Shown here: positions 25,630 through 33,629 of the stretch, piece by piece
Numbering within the stretch: the first letter of the stretch is position 1
Layout of the letters: each line of letters begins with the position of its first letter
The notes under the pieces: model-generated
The model's database searches: none
What the model saw: only the letters and a program-made list of their open reading frames with translations
What the model was told of the DNA's origin: nothing
Position numbers and translations under genes: made by a program
Source: UBA5239 sp040391785
Lineage (GTDB): Bacteria > Verrucomicrobiota > Lentisphaeria > Victivallales > Victivallaceae
Direction: 5' to 3'
DNA length: 64,000 nucleotides
NCBI GenBank assembly: GCA_040391785.1
Contig: JBEBXH010000022.1
Coordinates: 1-64,000, forward strand

Positions 25630-27405
25630 TCAGTATTTGCTCCAGTCTGGCTTGGCGCTGAATACTTTGTTGATCTCTTTCATGTCGAACTTTGCGGTGC
25701 GGTCGTAGTTGTAAATGCCGTTCTGCTCCTGTTCGATATCGGTGAGCTGCGTGTAACAGTAACCGCTGAGTTCCGGCATGGCCACCAGCGCGGCGGTCAG
25801 GTCGCGGATGCGGCCGAAGGCTTCTTCCTTGCTTTCCGGGGCGGCTCCGTAACCCCACGAATTATCGGCGTAGGCCTGACGGTCAGCCGGAATGTATTTC
25901 ACGCCGCCGTATTCGTCGATGATGTACGGTTGACCGTTGTATGCCGGCAATTCGACCTCCGGATTGGTGGCGTAGACAGGCTGATTTCCCGGACGCAGGG
26001 CACCGATCAGCTCATTGGTTTTCTGTGAGTAATGATGCACCGTCCAAAGGTCGGTCCGGACATGGATATAACCGCTGCAATCATTGACCGGACGGGACGG
26101 ATCGAGGGTCCGAGTAAGTTCGTATATGTCATTGATGAAACGACGGTGCTCGACCAGATTGGTATAGCCATTGGTTTCATTGAGCGGGGTCCAGGCGATA
26201 ATCGACGGATGGTTGATATCGCGTTCCACAACTGCGCGCCATTCGGTCATGTAATTAAGGAAGGAGAGATAGTAATTCGTCGGAGTCTTCGAGTAGTGCT
26301 GCCAGAAGCCCATGCCCCAATCGGAGAACTCCGCCCAAGTCAGATAGCCGAGTTTATCGGCCCAATAGTGGAAGCGCTCATCGAAGACCTTCTGGTGAAG
26401 CCGTGCGCCGTTGAAACCGGCCCCCATCGACAATTCGATATCGCGCTTGAGCGCAGCATCGCTCGGCGCTGTCCAAAGGCTCTCCTCATAGAACCCCTGA
26501 TCCAGTACGAACCGGACGAATAACGGTTGATTGTTCAGGAAAAGCTTGTCGCCTTCGATATGGACCTTGCGCAATCCGGCGTAGGATTTGACGCTGTCGA
26601 TGATCTTGCCGGACTCGTCGGCCACCTCGTAAACCAGGTCATAGAGGAACGGATTGCCCGGTTCCCAGATCACCGGCGCGGGCACTTCCAACACTACCGG
26701 GATGCCGTTCACGCACGGCGCCGACGCGGCGGCGACCTCCCTGCCCTCCGCCAATACGCGGATTTTCAGGGTATTGCTCTGCCGGAGGCTGTAGAATTCC
26801 GGGGTAAAAACAAACGCGCCGCGTTCGAAATCCGCCGTAACTTTGCAGCGGCGCAGCGCTTGTGCATCGGCCGCTTCCAGCCACACGGTCTGCCAGATCC
26901 CGGTCGTACGAGTGTAGTTGCAGGCTTTCGATTTAAACCACGGCGATTGTTTGCCGAAGGCTTGGACGCCAGAGCGGATGTCATCGCTGACCCTGATCAC
27001 CAGATTATAAGTGCTCCCCGGCGTGACATGGGGTGTGAGGTCGACCGTGAACGGAGAAACGCCGCCGGTATGGCACCCGACTTCCTTGCCGTCCAGATAA
27101 ACCGTGCACTCGTAGTCGACTCCGCCGAACTGCAGCAGCACGAGCTTATCCAACCAGTTCGCCGGAATCGTGACTTGGCGATGGTACCACATCATTTCGA
27201 TGAAATCCGTATGGCCGATACCGGAGAGCTTGCTCTCGGGGCAGAACGGCACCTGAATCGGCTGCTCGAAGCCGGTGCTTTCGTTGAATTTACGCTCGGA
27301 GCCGCTCTTGCCGAAGTCGAAGCGGCAGGTCCACTCGCCGTTCAGGTTCAGCCAGGACTCACGTTCAAACTGGGGACGCGGATATTCGGGACGCGGTATA
27401 TTCAT
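25630..27405 (-). CDS. glycoside hydrolase family 2 enzyme
   Basis: 591 residues. N-terminal sugar-binding domain (about 15-185), immunoglobulin-like domain (about 185-280), then a TIM barrel. The acid/base is E410 in TPLNETNG and the nucleophile E498 in IIDEYGG. The family covers beta-galactosidase, beta-glucuronidase and beta-mannosidase; the substrate cannot be told from this. No signal peptide, so cytoplasmic. AAAGGAG precedes the ATG. It diverges from an AraC regulator, its probable activator. Confidence 0.9.
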   Translation of the reverse strand: MNIPRPEYPRPQFERESWLNLNGEWTCRFDFGKSGSERKFNESTGFEQPIQVPFCPESKLSGIGHTDFIEMMWYHRQVTIPANWLDKLVLLQFGGVDYECTVYLDGKEVGCHTGGVSPFTVDLTPHVTPGSTYNLVIRVSDDIRSGVQAFGKQSPWFKSKACNYTRTTGIWQTVWLEAADAQALRRCKVTADFERGAFVFTPEFYSLRQSNTLKIRVLAEGREVAAASAPCVNGIPVVLEVPAPVIWEPGNPFLYDLVYEVADESGKIIDSVKSYAGLRKVHIEGDKLFLNNQPLFVRFVLDQGFYEESLWTAPSDAALKRDIELSMGAGFNGARLHQKVFDERFHYWADKLGYLTWAEFSDWGMGFWQHYSKTPTNYYLSFLNYMTEWRAVVERDINHPSIIAWTPLNETNGYTNLVEHRRFINDIYELTRTLDPSRPVNDCSGYIHVRTDLWTVHHYSQKTNELIGALRPGNQPVYATNPEVELPAYNGQPYIIDEYGGVKYIPADRQAYADNSWGYGAAPESKEEAFGRIRDLTAALVAMPELSGYCYTQLTDIEQEQNGIYNYDRTAKFDMKEINKVFSAKPDWSKY

Positions 27406-27430
27406 ATTTGGAACTCCTTTTTATTATGAA

Positions 27431-27459
27431 TTGACATTTAATATATAATCATCTATAGT
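27431..27459 (+). promoter_or_regulatory. promoter of the AraC regulator gene
   Basis: TTGACA (27431-27436), 17 bases, TATAGT (27454-27459), in the 98-base gap shared with the divergent GH2 gene. Confidence 0.75.
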
Positions 27460-27503
27460 AAAAAAGAATGGCATAAATTTACAAATTGATGAGGATTATT
27501 TGC

Positions 27504-28313
27504 ATGCGGGAAGATATTATCACTTTCCCCCCGCAGACGCAGGGGAATCCGCTGATGATGCAGCTGGCGGGGACTTCCTGGTGCGACGGCAGCTACCGGA
27601 TTGCCCGGACCGCCGCCTCAAATATCCATGTGTTTGAATACGTGATCAAGGGCGGCGGCTATTACCGCCTCGAGGATGCCTGTTTTTACCCCTCCGCCGG
27701 CGACGTCTACATCGTGCCGGGCGGCTCGAACCACGAATACGGTTCCAATGCCGCCAATCCCTGGACCAAGCTCTGGTTCAACGTCAGCGGCCCCTTTATC
27801 GCCAATCTTCTGAACACCTATCAGCTGACCGGGATTTATCACCTGAAAAACTGCCCGGTCCAGAAGGTGTTCGAGGATGGACTGGCTCAACTGCGCAGCA
27901 GCCGCGACCGGGTGGAAAACGTGGCCCCCCACGTGATGCTCCAGGTTGTCATGGCCATCTGGCGCGAACACAACAACTCATTGCGGCAGCCTTATTCCGA
28001 GGAAGGATTGATTCTTCGCGAGATGATCGAAAGCAATATTTTCAAACCGTCACTACCGCTGGCGGAGATCAGCGCCGCCATCCACCGTTCATCCACGCAG
28101 ACGATCCGGATTTTCCAGCGCGACTTCGGCACCACCCCTTATCAGTATTTGCTGAACCGCAAAATCGATACCGCCAAAATGCTGCTGAAAAACTCCGCCA
28201 AACCGGTCAAAGTCATCGCCTACGAACTGGGCTTCACCGACGAATATTATTTCTCGAACATTTTCAAGAAAAAAACCGGAATATCACCTCAACATTACCG
28301 CAAGGAGTCATAA
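27504..28313 (+). CDS. AraC-family transcriptional regulator
   Basis: 269 residues from the ATG at 27504, chosen for GAGGA 8 bases upstream; an ATG at 27489 is possible. The N-terminal cupin (about 20-130) has YVIKGGGYY and the GDVYIVPGGSNHEYG box that binds the sugar signal. The C-terminal pair of helix-turn-helix motifs (about 170-268) ends ELGFTDEYYFSNIFKKKTGISPQHYR. It probably activates the divergent GH2 gene and the downstream dehydrogenase-like gene 3 bases away. Confidence 0.9.
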   Translation: MREDIITFPPQTQGNPLMMQLAGTSWCDGSYRIARTAASNIHVFEYVIKGGGYYRLEDACFYPSAGDVYIVPGGSNHEYGSNAANPWTKLWFNVSGPFIANLLNTYQLTGIYHLKNCPVQKVFEDGLAQLRSSRDRVENVAPHVMLQVVMAIWREHNNSLRQPYSEEGLILREMIESNIFKPSLPLAEISAAIHRSSTQTIRIFQRDFGTTPYQYLLNRKIDTAKMLLKNSAKPVKVIAYELGFTDEYYFSNIFKKKTGISPQHYRKES

Positions 28314-28316
28314 AAA

Positions 28317-29252
28317 ATGAAACGGAAAGTATTGGTTTTCGGGGCCAGCGGCGAGATCGGCGGGCGGATTGCCCGACTGGCCGTGGACGCAGGGCACCGG
28401 GTTTACGGAGTCAGCCGTGGGGCGAACCAGCGCGATATCGTCGATTTGAGCGGCGTTCAAATGCTGCAGGGCGATAAGAATGACGAGAATTTCCTGCGCG
28501 ATGTCTGCTCGAAACTCGATATCGACGCGGTCATCGACTCGGTACCGTCGATCAAGAGCGTCGACCTCTACATGAAATACCTGCCGCAGGCCGCGAATGT
28601 CTTTTTCTGCAGTTCGACCGGCACGTTTGTACCGCTGCAGTATTTCCCGGCGGACGAAAACCATCCGTGGCGCGAGGAAACCCCGGTCAACTTCTACAGC
28701 CAATGCCAGCGCGATCAATACGCCTTGCAAATGTATGCGGATAAAGGTTTTCCGATCACCATATTCCGCCCGACCAACATCATCGGCGAAGGCCGGGTGC
28801 CGCTGGAACTATGGGGTGCGCGCGATATCAATTTCTACAAACTTCTGCAGGCAGGCAAGCCGATCACGATCGCTCCCTGCGAGGAGATCATGGTGCAGTC
28901 CGGCTACAACTGGGACCTCGCCAGCGCTTTCGTGCTTGGGCTCGAACATCCGGACAAGGTCCGCGGCGAGATCTTCATCATTTCCTGTAAAAAAGCGATC
29001 ACGCTGGGCCGGTATCTGCAAACTGCCATGGATTTCCTCGGCAGCAAATCCGAAATCAGCCACATCGAGGCCGAAAAACTGCATACCATTTATCCGGAAG
29101 TGACCATGAAGTACCGGATGGATTTCCTGCTTGAGCACATGTGCCTCGACATCGGCAAGGCCGAGCACATGCTGGGCTACACCCCCTCCAAAACCACCGA
29201 GGAAGGCCTGATCGCCGCCCTCACCTGGTGCAGACAGAGCGGCCTGCTTTAA
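28317..29252 (+). CDS. NAD-dependent epimerase/dehydratase-like (extended SDR) protein
   Basis: 311 residues with the Rossmann motif GASGEIGG (9-16), a RPTNIIGEGR segment and a C-terminal substrate domain. The usual catalytic YxxxK is not plain: the equivalent stretch reads FYSQCQRD, lacking Lys at the expected place, so activity may differ from normal epimerases or it may act as a binding protein. It follows the AraC gene by 3 bases and its last codons overlap the convergent oxidoreductase gene by 4 bases. Confidence 0.8.
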   Translation: MKRKVLVFGASGEIGGRIARLAVDAGHRVYGVSRGANQRDIVDLSGVQMLQGDKNDENFLRDVCSKLDIDAVIDSVPSIKSVDLYMKYLPQAANVFFCSSTGTFVPLQYFPADENHPWREETPVNFYSQCQRDQYALQMYADKGFPITIFRPTNIIGEGRVPLELWGARDINFYKLLQAGKPITIAPCEEIMVQSGYNWDLASAFVLGLEHPDKVRGEIFIISCKKAITLGRYLQTAMDFLGSKSEISHIEAEKLHTIYPEVTMKYRMDFLLEHMCLDIGKAEHMLGYTPSKTTEEGLIAALTWCRQSGLL

Positions 29253-30604
29253 ATTACAATGGAGCCGCCGGTTGCCAATAACTTCCGGGTTTCCGGCGAG
29301 TTGATTTGAGTGACGCTGCAACCGGTATTGACGCATTGCCAGGCGGCTACACCGGCGGCCTCTCCGCATTGATTCAGGTTAACCATCACCCGGACCGCGC
29401 CGAATGCCTCCCGGTCGGCATCCAGCATTCGCCCGGCGGCAATGATGTTTTTCGCCCCCTGCGGGATCAGGCAGGAAAGCGGAATCTGATAAAACGGCAG
29501 CACCTGCCCTTCCGGGAGCCACCGGCTGTTTTCAATCAGTTTATCGGCCTTGAATACCCGATAGCTGCCGTCAAGGTGCTTGAAGGCGATTGACTCATCC
29601 TCATCATGGTGAATATCAACCGGATAGGTTCCATTGGCAATGGCGTCCGGAAACTTCTTTCCGGCCAACAGATCGTTGCCGGTCAGGGGCCCTATCGATT
29701 CAATATGCAGGCTTTCCCGGATGCCGATTGCGGACGGCAATGCCTGCAAACTGAACCGGGACTCCGGGAATTCGTCACGCAGCATGTTCATAATGGCCCG
29801 TATCTGCCGCCTGGATTCGAGCTCAGCGCGGCTGATGGCGTCGGCATCGGCACAATCGCATTTCAAAACCCGGGTTCCAGCGAGCATATGTGAGCTGCTG
29901 CCGGGAATATTCATCCCCCATGCATAACCGCCGGGCAGATCGGGATATTTGGAGCGGTATTTATCGATCAAGCCTTTCAAACTGAGCTTTCCCAGCGTTT
30001 CCCAGCCCTCAAACCGGGCACAAGCGGTCGGCGGCTGAGGATGAGGCGGGCGGCGCATCGGCAACCCGGCATCGCGGCACAGCAGCCCGTCACCAGTGGC
30101 ATCGATAAACACCCGGGCCCGGATGGCGAACCGGCCGGACTTGTTCTCGATGACGACCGCATCAACTTCCCCGGCATCCGTCATTACCGGGCGCGAATAG
30201 CCGGTCTGGAGATAGATCTTAATCAAAGGATTTTCAAGAAGCATCCGGTCAAGTTCCAGCGTCAATTCCTCACTATTGAAACGGACACCGTAGTCCCGGC
30301 TGACGGTACTGTCGCGGAATTCACTGATCGCACCATATTTATCGAGCCGTTCCATGGTTTCGCGGGTCAATCCGCCGATGATTTCCTGTGTACCGGTAAT
30401 ATCGAACAGCGAATGCCACATACCGACCAGTCCGCAGGTGGCGACCCCGCCGAAGCGGTTCTGCCGCTCCACAATCGCCACCCTTGCCCCGAGTCGCGCG
30501 GCGCGCAGGGCGGCAAACACCCCGGTACAGCTTCCACCGATTACACAGATATCAACATTTTCGATCACTTTGACGTTTTCCGCCGGAATCAGAATTTCGT
30601 TCAT
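29249..30604 (-). CDS. FAD-dependent oxidoreductase (FAD_oxidored type)
   Basis: 451 residues. The N-terminal dinucleotide motif is VIGGSCTGVFAALRAARLG (about 20-38), with IVERQNRFGGVATCGLVGMW and a second ARVFIDATGDG, the marks of the FAD_oxidored family often found beside glycoside hydrolases in Lentisphaerae, Planctomycetes and Bacteroidetes. It may oxidise a sugar or sugar acid. It diverges from a PocR-AraC regulator. Confidence 0.85.
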   Translation of the reverse strand: MNEILIPAENVKVIENVDICVIGGSCTGVFAALRAARLGARVAIVERQNRFGGVATCGLVGMWHSLFDITGTQEIIGGLTRETMERLDKYGAISEFRDSTVSRDYGVRFNSEELTLELDRMLLENPLIKIYLQTGYSRPVMTDAGEVDAVVIENKSGRFAIRARVFIDATGDGLLCRDAGLPMRRPPHPQPPTACARFEGWETLGKLSLKGLIDKYRSKYPDLPGGYAWGMNIPGSSSHMLAGTRVLKCDCADADAISRAELESRRQIRAIMNMLRDEFPESRFSLQALPSAIGIRESLHIESIGPLTGNDLLAGKKFPDAIANGTYPVDIHHDEDESIAFKHLDGSYRVFKADKLIENSRWLPEGQVLPFYQIPLSCLIPQGAKNIIAAGRMLDADREAFGAVRVMVNLNQCGEAAGVAAWQCVNTGCSVTQINSPETRKLLATGGSIVI

Positions 30605-30657
30605 TTGTTACCTCATGGTTTTTATAATATTATATTGTTTTCTCGATAAAAAATCTT

Positions 30658-30696
30658 TTGACATTCAATTGATTCTTATTGTTATATTGCTATATT
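30658..30696 (+). promoter_or_regulatory. promoter region of the PocR-AraC gene
   Basis: TTGACA (30658-30663) has only a loose -10 at normal spacing. An overlapping pair, TTGATT (30669-30674), 16 bases, TATATT (30691-30696), would start transcription at or next to the ATG at 30704. No ribosome-binding site is seen, so this mRNA may be leaderless. Confidence 0.5.
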
Positions 30697-30703
30697 CAGC
30701 ATT

Positions 30704-31528
30704 ATGAATAAAAAAATTGATAATATTTTGACCCGGATTGCCGGTTTGTACGGATTTGATATTCTCTGGAAGGGAATCGGCGGCAATTTCCATGAATGCG
30801 GGCTGGCTCCGGAACGCACGCTGCACTGCAATGAATTCTGCCGGGCAGTAAAAAACGATCCGGCCCGACTGCGGCAATGCAGCGAAAACGATAACCGGTT
30901 CATGCTCATGGAGGCGGAGCAAAGACGGATACCGTTTGTCCGGAGCTGCCACGCCGGGGTGAGTGAGCTGGTTATCCCGTTATTTTCCGGAGAACGCTGT
31001 ACCGAGGTTCTGCTGCTCGGCATCTTCAGGAAAGCACACGCCACCTGTCCTTACCCGGCACTCCGAGAAACTTTTTCCAAGCTGCCGGTTCATGCCGATG
31101 GCGACTTCAAAGGGGCGGCCTCCATACTTAGCGATCTCCTCCCAATTCTGCATCACTACCGGGAATCGCTTCCCGGGCAGGCCGGGCAAATCAGGGATCA
31201 CCGCATCGCCGAGGCGGTTCGGATCATTCAGCAGTGTTTTGTCAGTGGAATAACCGCCGGGGAACTGGCGGCAAAGCTTTACCTGAGCGAATCGCGTTTC
31301 CTGCACCTTTTTAAGGCGAATACTGGAAAAACCCTGATCGAATACCTGAATCACGCCCGCCTGGAATATGCGGCAAAATTGTTGCAGAACACTGATTTAC
31401 GGATAAGCGAGGTCATGGATAAAAGCGGTTTTCAGGATCAGAGTTACTTCTGTACGTTGTTCAAAAAACACTCGGGGCTCTCGCCGCTGGCCTACCGCCG
31501 CCGGTTCGGGCATCCTCCTGTCGTATAA
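30704..31528 (+). CDS. PocR-domain AraC-family regulator
   Basis: 274 residues. The N-terminal sensory domain (about 8-150) has CNEFCRAVKND, CSEND and RSCHAGVSELVIPL, which fit the PocR ligand-binding domain with its conserved cysteines. The C-terminal AraC double helix-turn-helix (about 170-270) ends SGFQDQSYFCTLFKKHSGLSPLAYR. PocR domains sense small diols or hydrocarbon derivatives in the known cases; the ligand here is unknown. The likely target is the divergent FAD oxidoreductase gene. Confidence 0.88.
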   Translation: MNKKIDNILTRIAGLYGFDILWKGIGGNFHECGLAPERTLHCNEFCRAVKNDPARLRQCSENDNRFMLMEAEQRRIPFVRSCHAGVSELVIPLFSGERCTEVLLLGIFRKAHATCPYPALRETFSKLPVHADGDFKGAASILSDLLPILHHYRESLPGQAGQIRDHRIAEAVRIIQQCFVSGITAGELAAKLYLSESRFLHLFKANTGKTLIEYLNHARLEYAAKLLQNTDLRISEVMDKSGFQDQSYFCTLFKKHSGLSPLAYRRRFGHPPVV

Positions 31529-31556
31529 GAAAGTCGTAAATATCTTGCTTTCCGGT

Positions 31557-31584
31557 TTGAATATTCCATTTTACAGATTATATT
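31557..31584 (+). promoter_or_regulatory. promoter of asd
   Basis: TTGAAT (31557-31562), 16 bases, TATATT (31579-31584). The leader has a small hairpin, ACCTG-AGTC-CAGGT, about 10 bases after the start site. Confidence 0.55.
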
Positions 31585-31642
31585 TATAGTTTTTGGTAAG
31601 ACCTGAGTCCAGGTACCTTAAACTCTCAAAATGGAGAACTGT

Positions 31643-32647
31643 ATGTCCAGAGAATTCAATGTGGCAGTTGCCGGCGCCACCGGTGCAGTCGGCATCGAAA
31701 TGATCCAGACCTTGGAAAGAAGAAACTTTCCGGTCAAAAATTTGCGTTTACTTGCATCCGCTCGTTCTGCCGGTAAAAAGCTGACATATAAAGGTACCGA
31801 AATCACCATTGAAGAACTGAAACATGACTCCTTCAAGGGCATCGATATCGCTCTTTTCAGCGCGGGCGGCGACATTTCCAAGGAATACGCCAAGTCCGTG
31901 GTGGACGCCGGCGCGGTCATGGTCGACAATTCCAGCGCGTTCCGTATGGATGACTCCGTGCCGCTGGTCGTGCCGGAAGTGAACCCGGAAGACATCAAGT
32001 GGCACAAAGGGATTATTTCCAACCCGAACTGCACCACCATCATCATGCTGGTGGCGGTCACTCCGCTGCATCGCGCCAAGAAGCTGAAGCGCATGATCGC
32101 TTCGACTTATCAGGCCACCAGCGGCGCCGGTGCCAAGGGCATGGACGAGCTGCTCGTTCAGACCAAACAGTATTTGAACGGTGAGTCGCTCGACATCAAG
32201 TTCTTCGCGCATCAGATCGCGTTCAACCTGATTCCGCATATCGACGTTTTCAAGGAAGCCGACTATACCAAGGAAGAGCTGAAAATGGTGTATGAATCAC
32301 GCAAGATGCTGCATTATCCGGAGCTGAAAATCTCCTGTACGTGCGTCCGCGTGCCGATTCTCCGCGCTCACTCCGAGTCGCTGAATATGGAATTCGAACA
32401 GGATGTCACTCCGGAAGAAGTCCGCGAGATCCTGAGAAATGCCTCCGGCGTGAAATTGGTCGACGATATCGCCAACAAGCGTTATCCGATGCCGAAAGAC
32501 GCCACCAACCAGGGCGATGTCCTGGTGGGCCGTATCCGTCAGGATATCTCCCGTGATGACAAGAAGGGCATCGACATGTTCATCAGCGGCGACCAGGTCC
32601 TGAAGGGCGCGGCGCTGAACGCGGTGCAGATCGCGGAACTGCTCTGA
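31643..32647 (+). CDS. asd: aspartate-semialdehyde dehydrogenase
   Basis: 334 residues. It reduces aspartyl phosphate to the semialdehyde on the path to lysine, diaminopimelate, threonine and methionine. NADP-binding GATGAVG (near the N-terminus), the catalytic cysteine in SNPNCTT and the late histidine in RAHSE are all present. The ATG at 31643 has GGAG 7 bases upstream and is preferred over an ATG four codons earlier. A strong terminator follows. Confidence 0.95.
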   Translation: MSREFNVAVAGATGAVGIEMIQTLERRNFPVKNLRLLASARSAGKKLTYKGTEITIEELKHDSFKGIDIALFSAGGDISKEYAKSVVDAGAVMVDNSSAFRMDDSVPLVVPEVNPEDIKWHKGIISNPNCTTIIMLVAVTPLHRAKKLKRMIASTYQATSGAGAKGMDELLVQTKQYLNGESLDIKFFAHQIAFNLIPHIDVFKEADYTKEELKMVYESRKMLHYPELKISCTCVRVPILRAHSESLNMEFEQDVTPEEVREILRNASGVKLVDDIANKRYPMPKDATNQGDVLVGRIRQDISRDDKKGIDMFISGDQVLKGAALNAVQIAELL

Positions 32648-32650
32648 TTA

Positions 32651-32703
32651 GTTAAGAATTAAGAGTTAAGAGTTAAGAGTTTCTGATTCTTAACTCTTTT
32701 TTT
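32651..32703 (+). terminator. asd terminator built on heptamer repeats
   Basis: Four tandem heptamers, GTTAAGA, ATTAAGA, GTTAAGA, GTTAAGA (32651-32678), supply the left arm. AAGAGTTAAGA (32668-32678) pairs perfectly with TCTTAACTCTT (32688-32698), followed by a T run to 32703. It is a clear intrinsic terminator whose stem has been lengthened by tandem repeats. Confidence 0.85.
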
Positions 32704-32711
32704 ATGGTCAT

Positions 32712-33557
32712 ATGATAGTTGTTGTTTTAGTCATTGCCCGGATTCTGGCCAATTCTTTTGCCAATGTGCTGCAGAAGAAATTGGCCGCGAACGGCTTGCC
32801 TTCGTTGAAGATTAATTTTCTGACGTATCTGGGGCTGAGCGTTATTGCGCTGGTGATGGCGTTCGGGTATGACTGGAGCGCGTTCGGCTGGCCGTTCTGG
32901 GGATTCGCGGTTCTGACCGGCGTCTGTGGGGCGCTGGGCAATGGTTTTCTGGTCATGGCGCTGAAGAACGGCGAACTCTCGGTGTTGGGGCCGATCAATG
33001 CTTACAAAGCGGTGGTGGCGCTGCTGTTCGGCATGGTGGTGCTGCGGGAGTTCCCCGGCTTGCAGGGGATTCTCGGCATGGGGCTGATCATTGCCGGAAG
33101 TTATCTGGTGCTGGATACCCTGCCCGAGCGTTTCAGTTTGAAGTTGTTGAAGCGGCGCGATATTCAGTTCCGGATTTATGCGCTGTGCTTTACCGCGCTC
33201 GAGGCGGTGCTGCTGAAAAAAGTGATCGCGTATTCTTCGCCGGGAGCGGCATTTATCATCTGGTGCGTGTTCGGCGCATTTTTCGCGTTTTTCCTTTGTC
33301 TGCCGATCAAAACAGCCAAGGCCAAGGTCAACTGGCCGGTCATGGGGCTGCTGATTTTCTGTGCGGCGGTCATGCAGCTGTCGACGAATTTCGTGTTCAA
33401 GCTGATGGAAGTGAGCTACGCGCTATCGCTCTTTCAGGTGTCGCTGCTGCTGAACGTCTGGTTGGGATACCGTTTCTTTCAGGAAAAAGACATTGCCAAG
33501 AAAATCATCGGAGCCGCCATTATTCTCGGCGGCTCCGTGCTGATTATTCTTTCTTGA
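32712..33557 (+). CDS. EamA/DMT-type transporter
   Basis: 281 residues with about ten hydrophobic helices in two halves, and the short loops and glycine-rich helices of the drug/metabolite transporter superfamily. GPINAYKAVVALLFGMVVLREFPG matches the end of the first EamA repeat, and YALSLFQVSLLLNV...FFQEKDI the end of the second. It exports or imports a small metabolite, not identified. It starts just after the asd terminator and has no close partner. Confidence 0.82.
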   Translation: MIVVVLVIARILANSFANVLQKKLAANGLPSLKINFLTYLGLSVIALVMAFGYDWSAFGWPFWGFAVLTGVCGALGNGFLVMALKNGELSVLGPINAYKAVVALLFGMVVLREFPGLQGILGMGLIIAGSYLVLDTLPERFSLKLLKRRDIQFRIYALCFTALEAVLLKKVIAYSSPGAAFIIWCVFGAFFAFFLCLPIKTAKAKVNWPVMGLLIFCAAVMQLSTNFVFKLMEVSYALSLFQVSLLLNVWLGYRFFQEKDIAKKIIGAAIILGGSVLIILS

Positions 33558-33561
33558 AAAT

Positions 33562-33629
33562 CCATGGAACACACGGAATCGGGGATTAGAGAGGCGGGGT
33601 GGGACCTTCTTTTTCCGTGTGCTCCATGG
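33562..33629. terminator. long inverted repeat between converging genes
   Basis: CCATGGAACACACGGA (33562-33577) and TCCGTGTGCTCCATGG (33614-33629) are inverted copies with 15 of 16 bases paired. The right arm lies within the last codons of the leftward membrane-protein gene. The hairpin can act on both strands and probably ends transcription of both genes. Confidence 0.65.
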
